From: Frankiales bacterium | Lineage (GTDB): Bacteria; Actinomycetota; Actinomycetes; Mycobacteriales; SCTD01 | NCBI GenBank assembly: GCA_025966135.1 | Contig: JAOPVP010000009.1 | Location: forward strand, 1-64,000 | DNA length: 64,000 nt | Direction of reading: 5' to 3' | Part shown: positions 7,736-15,572 of the stretch, piece after piece | Layout: every line of letters begins with the position of its first letter | How positions within the stretch are numbered: position 1 is the stretch's first letter | Program-made: the position numbers and the translations under genes | The notes under the pieces: model-generated | The model's database searches: none | Told to the model about the DNA's origin: nothing | What the model saw: the letters and a program-made list of their open reading frames with translations, nothing else

Positions 7736-8025
7736 GACGAGCCCGTGGTCGCGACCGGCGCCTGGGTGGACGCGTTCCTGCGCGCCCGGACAACGACCGC
7801 GGTGGCCGAGCTCGTGGACGGCACATGGATCGTCCGGTGTGGCAACGGCATGGGTGTCGGCTGCGACTGCTGGCTCGTCGGTGCGGCGGCCGGCTGCGGT
7901 GGGACGAGGGCGCCGGTGATCGCACCCGTCGCTCCCATGGCTGCGACGGTCACGATGCCGGTGGTCAGGTGCAGGGTGCGCAAGGCCCGGTCGCGGGCAG
8001 CGGCGCGGCTCTCGGTGGAGGACAT
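7732..8025 (-). CDS. Small membrane-anchored protein, first gene of the redox operon
   Basis: This 97-residue protein has one hydrophobic segment ('LTTGIVTVAAMGATGAITGAL', in part) after a charged N-terminus. A Pro/Gln/Thr-rich external linker and a basic tail follow. I recognise no domain. It leads the five-gene operon and overlaps the ferric-reductase-like gene by 4 bases. The ribosome-binding site before ATG 8025 is weak. A tandem 11-bp repeat sits 46 bases upstream and probably controls the operon. Confidence 0.68.
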   Translation of the reverse strand: MSSTESRAAARDRALRTLHLTTGIVTVAAMGATGAITGALVPPQPAAAPTSQQSQPTPMPLPHRTIHVPSTSSATAVVVRARRNASTQAPVATTGSS

Positions 8026-8070
8026 GGCAGGAGCGTCGAGCGAGCCGCCTCAGGTCCGGACCAGGCGACC

Positions 8071-8088
8071 CCCAAGCCCTCCCTAAAT
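8071..8088 (-). promoter_or_regulatory. Probable response-regulator site A (redox operon)
   Basis: Read on -, TTTAGGGAGGGCTTGGG contains two half-sites, TTTAGG and CTTGGG, 11 bases apart. This spacing is typical of OmpR-family regulators. It faces the operon starting at 8025. Matching sites lie at 8101-8117 and 10531-10557. Confidence 0.55.
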
Positions 8089-8100
8089 GAGCTGGTGTGG

Positions 8101-8117
8101 CTTAGGACGCTCTTGGG
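8101..8117 (+). promoter_or_regulatory. Probable response-regulator site B (small exported protein gene)
   Basis: CTTAGGACGCTCTTGGG has the half-sites CTTAGG and CTTGGG 11 bases apart, oriented toward the gene at 8186, 69 bases downstream. It shares the pattern of sites A and C. Confidence 0.55.
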
Positions 8118-8185
8118 CCAGGCCGGGTGTGGACCTAGGCCCTTCCACGCGACGGTCGTGAGCACGTCCCCTCAAGGAGGTCCCC

Positions 8186-8548
8186 GTGTTCACCAAGATC
8201 CCAGCCGTCCTGACCACCCTTGTCCTCGGCAGCGGCACCGCTGTCGTGGCCTTCACCACGGCGCGCGGTGCTGAGCCTGCGCGAGCCACCCCGACCCCGA
8301 CACCGACGCTGACCCAGGAGGCGTGCGCGGCACCCGGCAAGGTCGTGAACGGCACCTGCGTGGTCGTGGTCAAGGACCCGCCGACGGCCGCAGCTGCCAC
8401 GGCTACCTCCACCGCCACCAGCGAGGCGTCGAGTCGGCCCACCGCCGAGGCGACCCACCAAGGCCGGGGGCGTGACCACGCGGAGGACGGCGACCACCGC
8501 GGCGGTGACGACGGGAAGGGGGGTCGTGACCACGCCGAAGACGACTAG
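8186..8548 (+). CDS. Small exported protein with charged His/Asp/Gly-rich tail
   Basis: The 120-residue product starts at GTG 8186 behind a strong AAGGAGG. It has a signal peptide, a Thr/Pro linker and a cysteine pair ('EACAAPGKVVNGTCVVVV'). The tail is hydrophilic, with 'RDHAEDGDH' and 'RDHAEDD' repeats that could bind metal. No family is recognised. It converges on the histidine kinase gene, overlapping its stop by 4 bases. It may be a target or an extracellular partner of that two-component system; the shared upstream repeat supports the target role. Confidence 0.7.
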   Translation: MFTKIPAVLTTLVLGSGTAVVAFTTARGAEPARATPTPTPTLTQEACAAPGKVVNGTCVVVVKDPPTAAAATATSTATSEASSRPTAEATHQGRGRDHAEDGDHRGGDDGKGGRDHAEDD

Positions 8549-9813
8549 GGGGTCCCCAGCTCCATCGTCACGACCGAGCCTCCGGCAGGGCGCGCAGCCA
8601 CTCGCAGCCGTCCACCGGAGGCTTCGGCTGTCCGGCGGGCGATGTCGAGACCGAGCCCCGTACTCCCGCCGCTGCTGTGGCCGCGCTCCAAGGCCTGGGC
8701 CGGCATCCCGGGCCCGCGGTCGGCCACCTCGACCTCGACGCCGGTGGTGGTGCGGCGTACGACGACCGTCGCCTCCGTGCCGTCCGGCGTGTGGGTGAAG
8801 ACGTTCTCGAGCAGCACGTCGAGGGCGGCAGCGAGATCCTCAGGGGAGGTGCGCACGGGCAGGGGAGACGTGGGTACCTGGACCCCGAAGGCGCGGTTCT
8901 GGTCCTCGGCCAGCACGCTCCAGAAGGCGACCCGCTCGCCGGCGACGGCCCCGGCGTCGCACGACGCATTGACGCCCTCGCGCACCGGGCGGCGGGCCTC
9001 GCGGATGACCTGGTCGACAGTCCGCTCGACGGCGGCGACGCCGGCGCCGAGCCGGGCCGCCTCCTCCGGATTCCGCAGGCCCTCGCTGTCGAGGCGCAGC
9101 GCTGTCAGCGGTGTGCGGAGCCGGTGCGACAGATCCGCGACGGCCTCGCGCTCAGCCACGAGCAGCTCCCCGATCCGGCGTCCGAGCGAGTTGACCGCGC
9201 GGGCCACCTCGCGTACCTCGGGTGGTCCGGCCGGCTCTGCCCGCGACGACAGCTCGCCACCGGCGAGGGCATGCGTGGTGCGGGCGAGCTCTTCGACCGG
9301 ACGGACCGTGCCGCGGGCAAGGCGGTCGGCTACCAGCACAGCCACGACGAGTAGGCCGAGGCCCAGAGCGCAGAGCACCGCGACAGCAGGCACCACACCG
9401 CGGTGCAGCAACGACGTCGGCACGAAGCTGCGGACGACCGCGCGCCCGCTGCCGAGGTCGACCGGGACGAAGACCTCACGACCGCCCTCCACGTCGGCGG
9501 TGAAGGAGCGCCCGCTCCCCGCTAGCGCCTGCGTGCGGCTGCCCGACGGGAGCGGTGCGCCAAGTGTGCGGCCGCCCGGCAACAGGATCGTCAGCTGGCG
9601 CGGGCTGCGCTCGTCGAGCAGCGTCACGGCCGCAGCGAGGTCGGACGGTGGGCTGACGGCGGTCAGGACGGCGAGCGACTGCCCCTCCTGGAGTGCGGCG
9701 GCGACCGCGCGGTCTTCTGCCAGCGTGCGCACCAGGAAGGCGAGGGGCAGCAGGAACGCCACGACGACCAGGGACGTGGTCGCCGCCGACAGCCAGACGA
9801 GCTGGCGTCTCAC
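8545..9813 (-). CDS. Sensor histidine kinase of two-component system 1
   Basis: This 422-residue kinase has two transmembrane segments (about 8-28 and 141-163) flanking a ~110-residue extracytoplasmic sensor region. A HAMP linker and a HisKA dimerisation helix with the phospho-acceptor His in 'DLSHRLRTPLTAL' follow. The ATPase domain shows an N-box ('LLENVFTHTPDG'), a G1 box ('VADRGPGMP') and a G2 box ('GSTGLGLDIA'). GTG 9813 overlaps the response regulator stop by 4 bases. The pair probably senses an envelope or redox signal and controls the neighbouring redox operon; this rests on the shared repeats, not on the sensor sequence. Confidence 0.9.
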   Translation of the reverse strand: MRRQLVWLSAATTSLVVVAFLLPLAFLVRTLAEDRAVAAALQEGQSLAVLTAVSPPSDLAAAVTLLDERSPRQLTILLPGGRTLGAPLPSGSRTQALAGSGRSFTADVEGGREVFVPVDLGSGRAVVRSFVPTSLLHRGVVPAVAVLCALGLGLLVVAVLVADRLARGTVRPVEELARTTHALAGGELSSRAEPAGPPEVREVARAVNSLGRRIGELLVAEREAVADLSHRLRTPLTALRLDSEGLRNPEEAARLGAGVAAVERTVDQVIREARRPVREGVNASCDAGAVAGERVAFWSVLAEDQNRAFGVQVPTSPLPVRTSPEDLAAALDVLLENVFTHTPDGTEATVVVRRTTTGVEVEVADRGPGMPAQALERGHSSGGSTGLGLDIARRTAEASGGRLRVAARPAGGSVVTMELGTP

Positions 9814-10490
9814 GAGGCGGGGTCGACCAGCTTGACGCCGACGCCTCGGACGCTGACGACGTACCGCGGCTCGGCTGCCGACTCGCCCAGCTTGCGGCGC
9901 AGCCACGACAGGTGGACGTCGACGGTCTTGTCGCCACCGCCGTACGGCTGGTGCCAGACCTCGGCCAGCAGCTCGCGCTTCGACACGACCGTTCCGGCCT
10001 TCGACGCGAGATGCGCGAGCAGGTCGAACTCCTTGCGGGTCAGGTCGATCGGCAAGCCGTCGAGGGTCACCTCGCGGGAACCGCCGTCGAGTCGCAGACC
10101 GCCGACCTCGAGCACTGCGCTCTCGGTCGACCCGCCGCGGCGAAGCACCGCTCGGATCCGGGCGTCCAGGTGGTCGGCGGCGAACGGCTTCACGACGTAG
10201 TCGTCCGCGCCGGCGTCGAGCGCGCGGACGGTCTCCCGCTCGTCGTCCCGGGCAGTGGCCACGATGACCGGGACCTCGCTGACGGCGCGCAGCATCGCCA
10301 GAAGCGTGCAGCCGTCCATGTCGGGAAGCCCCAGGTCGAGCACGACCAGGTCGGGTCGACCATCGACAGCCTCCTGCAGCCCAGCCATGCCGGTCGCTGC
10401 GGTGCGCACGCCGTGACCGCGCTCGGAGAGGGCCCTCACCAGGGCGGTGCGGATCCCGGGGTCGTCCTCGATGAGCAGTAACTGCGGCAC
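9810..10490 (-). CDS. OmpR/PhoB-family response regulator 1
   Basis: The 226-residue regulator has a receiver domain with acidic 'IEDD' near the N-terminus, the phospho-acceptor Asp in 'LVVLDLGLPDMDG' (about 51) and the conserved Lys in 'DYVVKPF'. The C-terminal winged helix ('LTRKEFDLLAHLASKAGTVV', 'DVHLSWLRRKLG') binds DNA. It starts with GTG. OmpR-type proteins bind as tandem dimers to direct repeats about 11 bases apart. Such repeats occur in the upstream gap (10531-10557) and at the redox operon. Confidence 0.92.
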   Translation of the reverse strand: MPQLLLIEDDPGIRTALVRALSERGHGVRTAATGMAGLQEAVDGRPDLVVLDLGLPDMDGCTLLAMLRAVSEVPVIVATARDDERETVRALDAGADDYVVKPFAADHLDARIRAVLRRGGSTESAVLEVGGLRLDGGSREVTLDGLPIDLTRKEFDLLAHLASKAGTVVSKRELLAEVWHQPYGGGDKTVDVHLSWLRRKLGESAAEPRYVVSVRGVGVKLVDPAS

Positions 10491-10530
10491 GCCTCAGAAC
10501 CTAACCGGCGGAACAGCTCCTGCCATGCTC

Positions 10531-10557
10531 CTTGGGCAGGGCTTAGGGCTGGCTTGG
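10531..10557 (+). promoter_or_regulatory. Probable response-regulator site C, three tandem half-sites
   Basis: CTTGGG (10531), CTTAGG (10542) and CTTGG (10553) repeat every 11 bases between the regulator gene (-) and the membrane-anchored gene at 10582 (+). The repeats point toward 10582. This is the longest of the three matching sites and suggests autoregulation as well. Confidence 0.6.
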
Positions 10558-10581
10558 CCGAAGAGGGGGGAGGGTGGTGCC

Positions 10582-11037
10582 ATGGCGACACGTCGGGGCC
10601 TGCTCCTGCTGGTGGCGGTATGGGCTGTCGGTGCCGTGCTTGCCACCAGCGTCGGCCTCATCGCCGTGAGGCTCGTCCGTGACCAGGTAGGCGATCCCGC
10701 CACGCAGCCGTTGAGCGCCGCTGAGGTCAAGAGGGCGGTGGCAAGCGCGAGCGCCGTACCCCGACCGACGGCCCGCCCGTCGAGACCGACGCGCACGACC
10801 GGGCCGGCTCGCGCCCCCCAGCGCCGTACCTTCTCGACCGCGGGCGGGACGGTCGCTGTGCAGTGCTCGGGTGGCCGTCCGTCGCTGATCTACGCAGTTC
10901 CGGCAGCAGGTTGGTCGGTCGACAAGCAGGAGTCGCAGCCCACTGGTGTCGAGGTGCGCTTCCGTGCTGACAAGGGCGACGTGCGGCTGCGCATCGGGTG
11001 CAGCTCGACCGGCCAGCCGGTGCCGATGCACGACTAA
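10582..11037 (+). CDS. Membrane-anchored or exported protein with C-terminal two-Cys domain
   Basis: This 151-residue protein has an N-terminal hydrophobic anchor (about 8-28) and a Pro/Thr/Arg linker. A C-terminal domain of about 65 residues carries two cysteines ('VQCSGGRPSLIYAVPAAGW' and 'LRIGCSSTGQP') that may form a disulfide. ATG 10582 follows a GGGGGGAGGG purine run. The family is unnamed to me, but this domain type is seen beside actinobacterial two-component genes. It diverges from response regulator 1 and converges on the next kinase with a 4-base overlap. It is likely a member of the regulon. Confidence 0.65.
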   Translation: MATRRGLLLLVAVWAVGAVLATSVGLIAVRLVRDQVGDPATQPLSAAEVKRAVASASAVPRPTARPSRPTRTTGPARAPQRRTFSTAGGTVAVQCSGGRPSLIYAVPAAGWSVDKQESQPTGVEVRFRADKGDVRLRIGCSSTGQPVPMHD

Positions 11038-12437
11038 CTGGGCGCGCGACCCTGCAGCGGGATGGTCACCACGAACACCGCACCGGGTCGTCCATCGCGG
11101 CGCGACCCCACACAGATCTGGCCGCCGTGGGACCGCACGATCTGCTTGGTGATGGCGAGGCCGAGCCCCGTTCCACCGGCGGGCTGGCGTGGGCGGCCCT
11201 CCTCCAGCCGGGTGAACCGCTCGAAGATCCGCGCCCGGTCCTGCAGAGGGATGCCTGGGCCGTCATCGGTGACGCTCAGCACCGCCGTACCGTCCTCGCA
11301 CGTCAGCCCGAAGGTGACCGTGGAGTTGGCATGGGTGAGGGCGTTGTCTCCGAGGTTGCGCAGCATCCGGGTCAGGTCCCGCTCGGAACCCGTGACGGCC
11401 GTGGCGTCCGGCCCCACCACCTCGATCCGGCCCTTCCCGGTCGCGGACAGCCGGCGAGCCTCGGCGAGGACGAGCTCGTCGAGGTCGACCCGCGTGCGGT
11501 TGCCCTTCAGCCGCCCCTCGTCGGCGCGGGCGAGGAAGAGCAGGTCGTCGATGAGCTCGGCCATCCTCGCTGCCTGCAGCCGGATCCGCGGCAGTGCCTG
11601 CTGCTGGCGGGCCGGGTCCGGGTAGGCGAGGGCCACATCGATCTGGGCTTGCAGGGCCGACAGTGGGCTGCGGAGCTCGTGGGACGCGTCCCCGACGAAC
11701 CGGCGCTGGCGCAGCGCTGCCGCCTCGAGGCGCTGGAGCATCTCGTTCATGGTGGATGCGAGGCGGGCCACCTCGTCGCGGCTGCGCGGTACCGGGACGC
11801 GTTGCCCGAGCTCTGTCGCACCGATGGTCGCGGCGCGCGTCCGGATCTGCTCGACGGGACGAAGGGCACGCCCGACCGCCAGCCAGATGACCGCGGCGAC
11901 CAGCAGGAGCAACAGGGGAAGGCCGGTCGCGAGCAGGATCACGAGTCGGGCGATGGTGGTGTCCGTCTGGCGCAACGAGGTGGCGACGTACACCCACCCC
12001 GGGCCCTGGGCCAGGGTCACCGGTTCGGCGACGACCCTGAAGCGGTCGTTCGGGTCCCCGATCGGCAACCCGGCACTGGTGAAGGAGACCAGCCGTCTTG
12101 GGCTCGGTGGAGACACCAGCGGCGCCTCGCCCTGGATGTTGCTGCTGGCCGCCACGACGACCCGCGACGGTGACACGAGCTGCGCGACCGAGGACTCCTC
12201 GCTGGTGCTGGCCACGGTGCCTTGAAGCCGGTTGGCAGTGGCGAGGGCGGCCACGTCACGGGCGCGGGCCGTGCCGGCCGCGTCGAGGTTGGCGAGCAGT
12301 GAGTGGCGGACCAGCGCCACGAGCAACACCCCGCTGATGGCGAACGCGGCCGCGACGACGGCCGTGGCCGCAAGCGTCGCGCTCAGCCGGACGCCGAACC
12401 GGCCGCGGCGTGCCCTCTCACGTGGCATGCGCGTCAC
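11034..12437 (-). CDS. Sensor histidine kinase of two-component system 2
   Basis: The 467-residue kinase has two transmembrane segments (about 18-42 and 165-190) around an extracytoplasmic sensor domain. A HAMP domain follows, then HisKA with His in 'GDASHELRSPLSALQ' and an ATPase domain with N-box 'LGDNALTHANS', G1 'VTDDGPGIP' and G2 'GGTGLGLAI'. This layout is like the MprB/TcrY/CutS-type kinases of actinomycetes. GTG 12437 overlaps the regulator gene by 20 bases; ATG 12428 is an alternative start. The signal is unknown. Confidence 0.9.
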   Translation of the reverse strand: MTRMPRERARRGRFGVRLSATLAATAVVAAAFAISGVLLVALVRHSLLANLDAAGTARARDVAALATANRLQGTVASTSEESSVAQLVSPSRVVVAASSNIQGEAPLVSPPSPRRLVSFTSAGLPIGDPNDRFRVVAEPVTLAQGPGWVYVATSLRQTDTTIARLVILLATGLPLLLLLVAAVIWLAVGRALRPVEQIRTRAATIGATELGQRVPVPRSRDEVARLASTMNEMLQRLEAAALRQRRFVGDASHELRSPLSALQAQIDVALAYPDPARQQQALPRIRLQAARMAELIDDLLFLARADEGRLKGNRTRVDLDELVLAEARRLSATGKGRIEVVGPDATAVTGSERDLTRMLRNLGDNALTHANSTVTFGLTCEDGTAVLSVTDDGPGIPLQDRARIFERFTRLEEGRPRQPAGGTGLGLAITKQIVRSHGGQICVGSRRDGRPGAVFVVTIPLQGRAPS

Positions 12438-13113
12438 CCAGGGTCACGTCGACGAGCCGGTAGCCCACGCCGCGCACCGTTTCGATACCACGCAGGCCGA
12501 AGGGCTGGTCGAGCTTCTTGCGCAGGTAGCCGACGTAGACCTCGACGACGTTGGAGTCCACGTCCAGGTCGCCGCCCCAGACGTGCTCGGCGATCTGGGT
12601 CCTGCTGACGACCTGACCTCTGCGGCGCACCAGGAACTCGGCGAGCGCGAACTCGCGGGCGGTCAAGATGACCTCGGAGTCACCGCGCCAGCACTGGCGC
12701 GCCGCCGGGTCGAGCCGCAGGTCACCTGCGGTCAGCACGGGGGCGCGCTCCACCGGAGCGCGACGAAGCAGGGCGCGCAGGCGAGCGAGGAGAACCACGA
12801 AGGAAAAGGGCTTGGACAGGTAGTCATCCGCGCCGAGGTCGAGCGCGTCCGCCTCGTCGTACTCCCCGTCCTTGGCGGTGAGGACCAGCACGGGCACCGT
12901 GGAGCCGTGGGCTCGCAGCCGTCGGCACACGTCGTACCCGGACATCCCTGGGAGCATGAGGTCGAGCACGATCACGTCGAACGTGTTCTCCTGTGCCATC
13001 CAGAGCCCGTCGACGCCGTTGTCGGCGACTTCGGTGACGAAGCCCTCGGCGGTCAGGCCGTGGCAGACCGCTTCGGCGAGGTCCTCTTCGTCCTCGACGA
13101 TCAGCACCCTCAT
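12418..13113 (-). CDS. OmpR-family response regulator 2
   Basis: This 231-residue regulator has a receiver domain ('VEDEEDLAEAV', phospho-acceptor Asp in 'FDVIVLDLMLPGMSG', Lys in 'DYLSKPFSF') and a winged-helix DNA-binding domain ('LTAREFALAEFLVRRRGQVV', 'VEVYVGYLRKKLD'). ATG 13113 begins the classic 'MRVLIVEDE'. It is first in a regulator-kinase operon. Two tandem repeats lie in the 163-base gap between it and the divergent exported-protein gene, which are likely its operators. Confidence 0.92.
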   Translation of the reverse strand: MRVLIVEDEEDLAEAVCHGLTAEGFVTEVADNGVDGLWMAQENTFDVIVLDLMLPGMSGYDVCRRLRAHGSTVPVLVLTAKDGEYDEADALDLGADDYLSKPFSFVVLLARLRALLRRAPVERAPVLTAGDLRLDPAARQCWRGDSEVILTAREFALAEFLVRRRGQVVSRTQIAEHVWGGDLDVDSNVVEVYVGYLRKKLDQPFGLRGIETVRGVGYRLVDVTLGDAHAT

Positions 13114-13157
13114 CAGGCAGTCGTCCCTCTCGGTCTGGGGTCGATCCGCCATCCTCC

Positions 13158-13221
13158 TGTGCGCAGATGTGCGCAGCCTGAGAACCGGTTGGTGCGCGGC
13201 TCTTATCCGGCTCTTACCCGG
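13158..13221. promoter_or_regulatory. Two tandem-repeat operators between response regulator 2 and the divergent gene
   Basis: TGTGCGCAGA/TGTGCGCAGC repeats at 13158 and 13168 (10-base period). CTCTTATCCGG/CTCTTACCCGG repeats at 13200 and 13211 (11-base period, one mismatch). Direct repeats of this size suit an OmpR-type dimer. The second pair lies 56 bases upstream of the exported-protein start. Confidence 0.55.
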
Positions 13222-13276
13222 TATGACCAGAGTCCGGGGTGTCCGCAAGACCACCTCCGTGAAGGAGCTCCACCTG

Positions 13277-13597
13277 ATGAACAAGATCAAGCTCGCTGTC
13301 GTCGCCGTCGCCACCGTCGGCCTGGGCGCGACGGGGGCCGGCGTGGCCTTCGCCGCGCAACCCAGCACCCCCGCGCCAGCGCCGGCTGTGGTGACGACGC
13401 CTGCGGCGGCCGACACCGACACCACCCAGTCGGGCGACCAGACCACTCCGGACACCGCCGGAACGACCGAGGCGCCGGAGTCCAAGGCCGCCGCGGAGAG
13501 CGCTGCTCCGGAGACCGGGGCGGCGTCCGACGGCCCCGGCGGCCACGCCGACCCCGCTGGTGACGTCAACCACGAGGGCGGCGCGAACGAGCAGTAG
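13277..13597 (+). CDS. Small exported Ala/Thr/Pro-rich protein, unknown function
   Basis: The 106-residue protein has a signal peptide ('KLAVVAVATVGLGATGAGVAFAA') and a low-complexity mature chain rich in Ala, Thr, Pro and Glu. It ends in 'GGHADPAGDVNHEGGANEQ'. ATG 13277 follows AAGGAG at 9 bases. No domain is recognised. It diverges from two-component system 2 with repeat operators between them, so it is probably a regulated target. It resembles in style, not in sequence, the exported protein beside system 1. Confidence 0.65.
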   Translation: MNKIKLAVVAVATVGLGATGAGVAFAAQPSTPAPAPAVVTTPAAADTDTTQSGDQTTPDTAGTTEAPESKAAAESAAPETGAASDGPGGHADPAGDVNHEGGANEQ

Positions 13598-13610
13598 CCC
13601 GCTCATCACA

Positions 13611-13647
13611 CGACGGGGCCGGCCTCCCACGGGGGTCGGCCCCGTCG
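13611..13647 (+). terminator. Hairpin terminator after the exported-protein gene
   Basis: CGACGGGGCCG (13611-13621) and CGGCCCCGTCG (13637-13647) form a perfect 11-bp stem with a 15-base loop, 14 bases past the stop at 13597. Confidence 0.75.
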
Positions 13648-13711
13648 GCGTGCGCCGGTCTGGAAGGTCGATTCACAGACACTTGCCAGGGACCCGTTGC
13701 AGGATGCTCAG

Positions 13712-14602
13712 GTGACCGACCCGACCCGCTCGCGTGGCCCCGACTTCCTGCCGTATCCGCTCCCGGCCCGCCCCGCGGCCACGGTCGTGGCCCCTGCCCC
13801 GCCGGCCCCGACCCGCGGCAGGTGGGAACGTGCGCTCGACGGGGTGACGCCGTGGGGCGTCGCCGCGATCACCGCGGGCGTCGTGGCGCTGTTGAGCCTG
13901 GTGGTCGTGTCGTTGCTGGCGGGCCACCGGGGGACCGGCGCCGTGATCGCGTCGTTGGCCGCGGTGGCGGCCGTCGGCGCTGGGCTGCGGGCGCTCAAGG
14001 ACGAGCAGCCGGTGGACAGCAAGAACCTGGTGAAGGGCGGGATGGCGACGGGGGTCACGTCAGCCGTGATCGCTCTGCTCCTGCTGTTGACGAACCGCTC
14101 GGCCGTCGCCGAGCAACCCCCCATTCAGGTGCCCTCGCCCGTGCCGAGCACGACGAGCTCGCCCCAGCCCCAGCCGCAGTCCCCGACGCCCGCACCCGGC
14201 ACGCCCCAACCCGGGCCCTCGGTCGGGGTCCTGCCACCCGGCACCTCGAACCAGTTCGGTGTGCCATCCCAGCCGGGCCCACCGCTGACCCAGACCAGCA
14301 CCGACAAGGGCACCTTGACGGGTCGGGTCCTCATGACGGGCGGTGCGCCGTTGCCGGGCGCGACGGTGGTCGTCACCCGGGCAGATCCCTCGGACACCTC
14401 TGACAGCCCGGCGTGCCCTCTGCGCGTCGTGACCAGGACGGGGACCGACGGCAGGTACACGCTGCAGCTCTGCCAGCTCGGCAACTTCCTGGGCTACACC
14501 GTGACGATCTCGGCGGACACCGCGAAGGCGACTGCGGACCTGTTCGTCAACGCCGGCCAGACGACCGTCTACAACGTCATCCTTCCGGTGCGGCACGCCT
14601 GA
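13712..14602 (+). CDS. Membrane protein with external carboxypeptidase-regulatory-like domain
   Basis: This 296-residue protein has two or three hydrophobic segments in the first ~130 residues. A long Pro/Ser/Thr/Gln linker (about 140-190) follows, then a C-terminal beta-sandwich of the carboxypeptidase regulatory-like type ('LTGRVLMTGGAPLPGATVVV', 'TGTDGRYTLQLCQLGNFLGY'). Such domains bind surfaces or peptides and are not enzymes by themselves. GTG 13712 has AGGA 7 bases upstream; a TTG 15 bases earlier is less likely. It converges on the VWA gene with only 4 bases between stops. Confidence 0.7.
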   Translation: MTDPTRSRGPDFLPYPLPARPAATVVAPAPPAPTRGRWERALDGVTPWGVAAITAGVVALLSLVVVSLLAGHRGTGAVIASLAAVAAVGAGLRALKDEQPVDSKNLVKGGMATGVTSAVIALLLLLTNRSAVAEQPPIQVPSPVPSTTSSPQPQPQSPTPAPGTPQPGPSVGVLPPGTSNQFGVPSQPGPPLTQTSTDKGTLTGRVLMTGGAPLPGATVVVTRADPSDTSDSPACPLRVVTRTGTDGRYTLQLCQLGNFLGYTVTISADTAKATADLFVNAGQTTVYNVILPVRHA

Positions 14603-14606
14603 ACGA

Positions 14607-15572
14607 TCAGGGCAGGACCCGGAACCACACCAGCGACGCGCCCGCTGCGGCAAGGCCGGTCAGCAGGCCGAGCCCAGTCAGCGCTGCCGTGAGGTCGCGG
14701 CGCGTCTTGGTGGTCCCGACCTCCTTCCCGATGTTGTTGTAGACGTTCTTGAGCTGGCCGCTGTCCTGGGCGGCGTAGCTCTGCCCGCCGGTCGTCTGCG
14801 CCAACCCCTGCAGTGCGGTCGCGTCGACCGGCACGGGGATCGCCTGGCCGCCGAGGTAGACCACCCCGTCCGGGGTCCCGTAGGCGATCGTGGTCACCGG
14901 CATCCCGGCGTCGACGGCCTGCTGCGCCCCCGCCGCGACGCTCTGCCCGACGGTGTTCGCGCCGTCCGACAGCAGCACGATCCGGACCGGTGCCTTCGGG
15001 CCGTTCTTGGCCGCCACCGCCTGGGCGGCGGTGACACTGGCCCCGACCGCGTCGCCGATCGCGGTCCCACCGCCGAGGGGCAGGGACGCGATGCCGTTGG
15101 TCAGGGCGGTCCTGTCCTGCGAGGGCGGCACCACCACCGTGGCTGTCCCGCTGAATGACACCAGCCCGACGTCGAAGGTCTTCGGCAGCGACTGCACGAA
15201 GGCCTGGGCCGCCGCCTTGGCCGCTTCGATCCTCGAAGGGGACACGTCCTGCGCTGTCATCGACGCCGACACGTCCAGCGCGACGATCACCGTTGCCTTG
15301 CTCCGCGGCACGGTCACGTCCGCGGACGGCTTGGCGAAGCCCGTGGTGAGCGCGGCGAGGGTGACCAGCAGCAGGGCGGCGGGAAGGTGCCGACGCCAGC
15401 CCGGTCGCTTCGGCATCACCTCCGAGAGCAGCTCGACGTCGGCAAACCGGGTCTCGTACGGCGCTCTCCTGCGCTGGACGAGCAGGTACGCCGCCGCGAG
15501 CGCGAGCACCGCGAGCAGGAACAGGAGCCGACCGGGCGAGGCGAACGACCAGTTGGTGGGGACCGAGCGCAT
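14607..15572 (-). CDS. VWA-domain membrane protein (BatA-like)
   Basis: The 321-residue protein has two N-terminal transmembrane segments (about 13-32 and 61-80) and a von Willebrand A domain. Its metal-ion-dependent adhesion site is 'DVSASMT' with later 'GGTAIGDAV' and 'LLSDGANT'. A C-terminal transmembrane helix follows. It is the last gene of a moxR-DUF58-VWA operon, a widespread trio in which the AAA+ ATPase is thought to act as a chaperone on metal- or envelope-related targets through VWA proteins. It starts one base before the DUF58 stop ends. Confidence 0.85.
   Translation of the reverse strand: MRSVPTNWSFASPGRLLFLLAVLALAAAYLLVQRRRAPYETRFADVELLSEVMPKRPGWRRHLPAALLLVTLAALTTGFAKPSADVTVPRSKATVIVALDVSASMTAQDVSPSRIEAAKAAAQAFVQSLPKTFDVGLVSFSGTATVVVPPSQDRTALTNGIASLPLGGGTAIGDAVGASVTAAQAVAAKNGPKAPVRIVLLSDGANTVGQSVAAGAQQAVDAGMPVTTIAYGTPDGVVYLGGQAIPVPVDATALQGLAQTTGGQSYAAQDSGQLKNVYNNIGKEVGTTKTRRDLTAALTGLGLLTGLAAAGASLVWFRVLP

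Noticed and set aside
11034..12173. Open frame on + overlapping the second kinase gene
   Set aside because: The kinase on - has all catalytic boxes; the + frame has the Arg/Gly/Val-rich look of a shadow.
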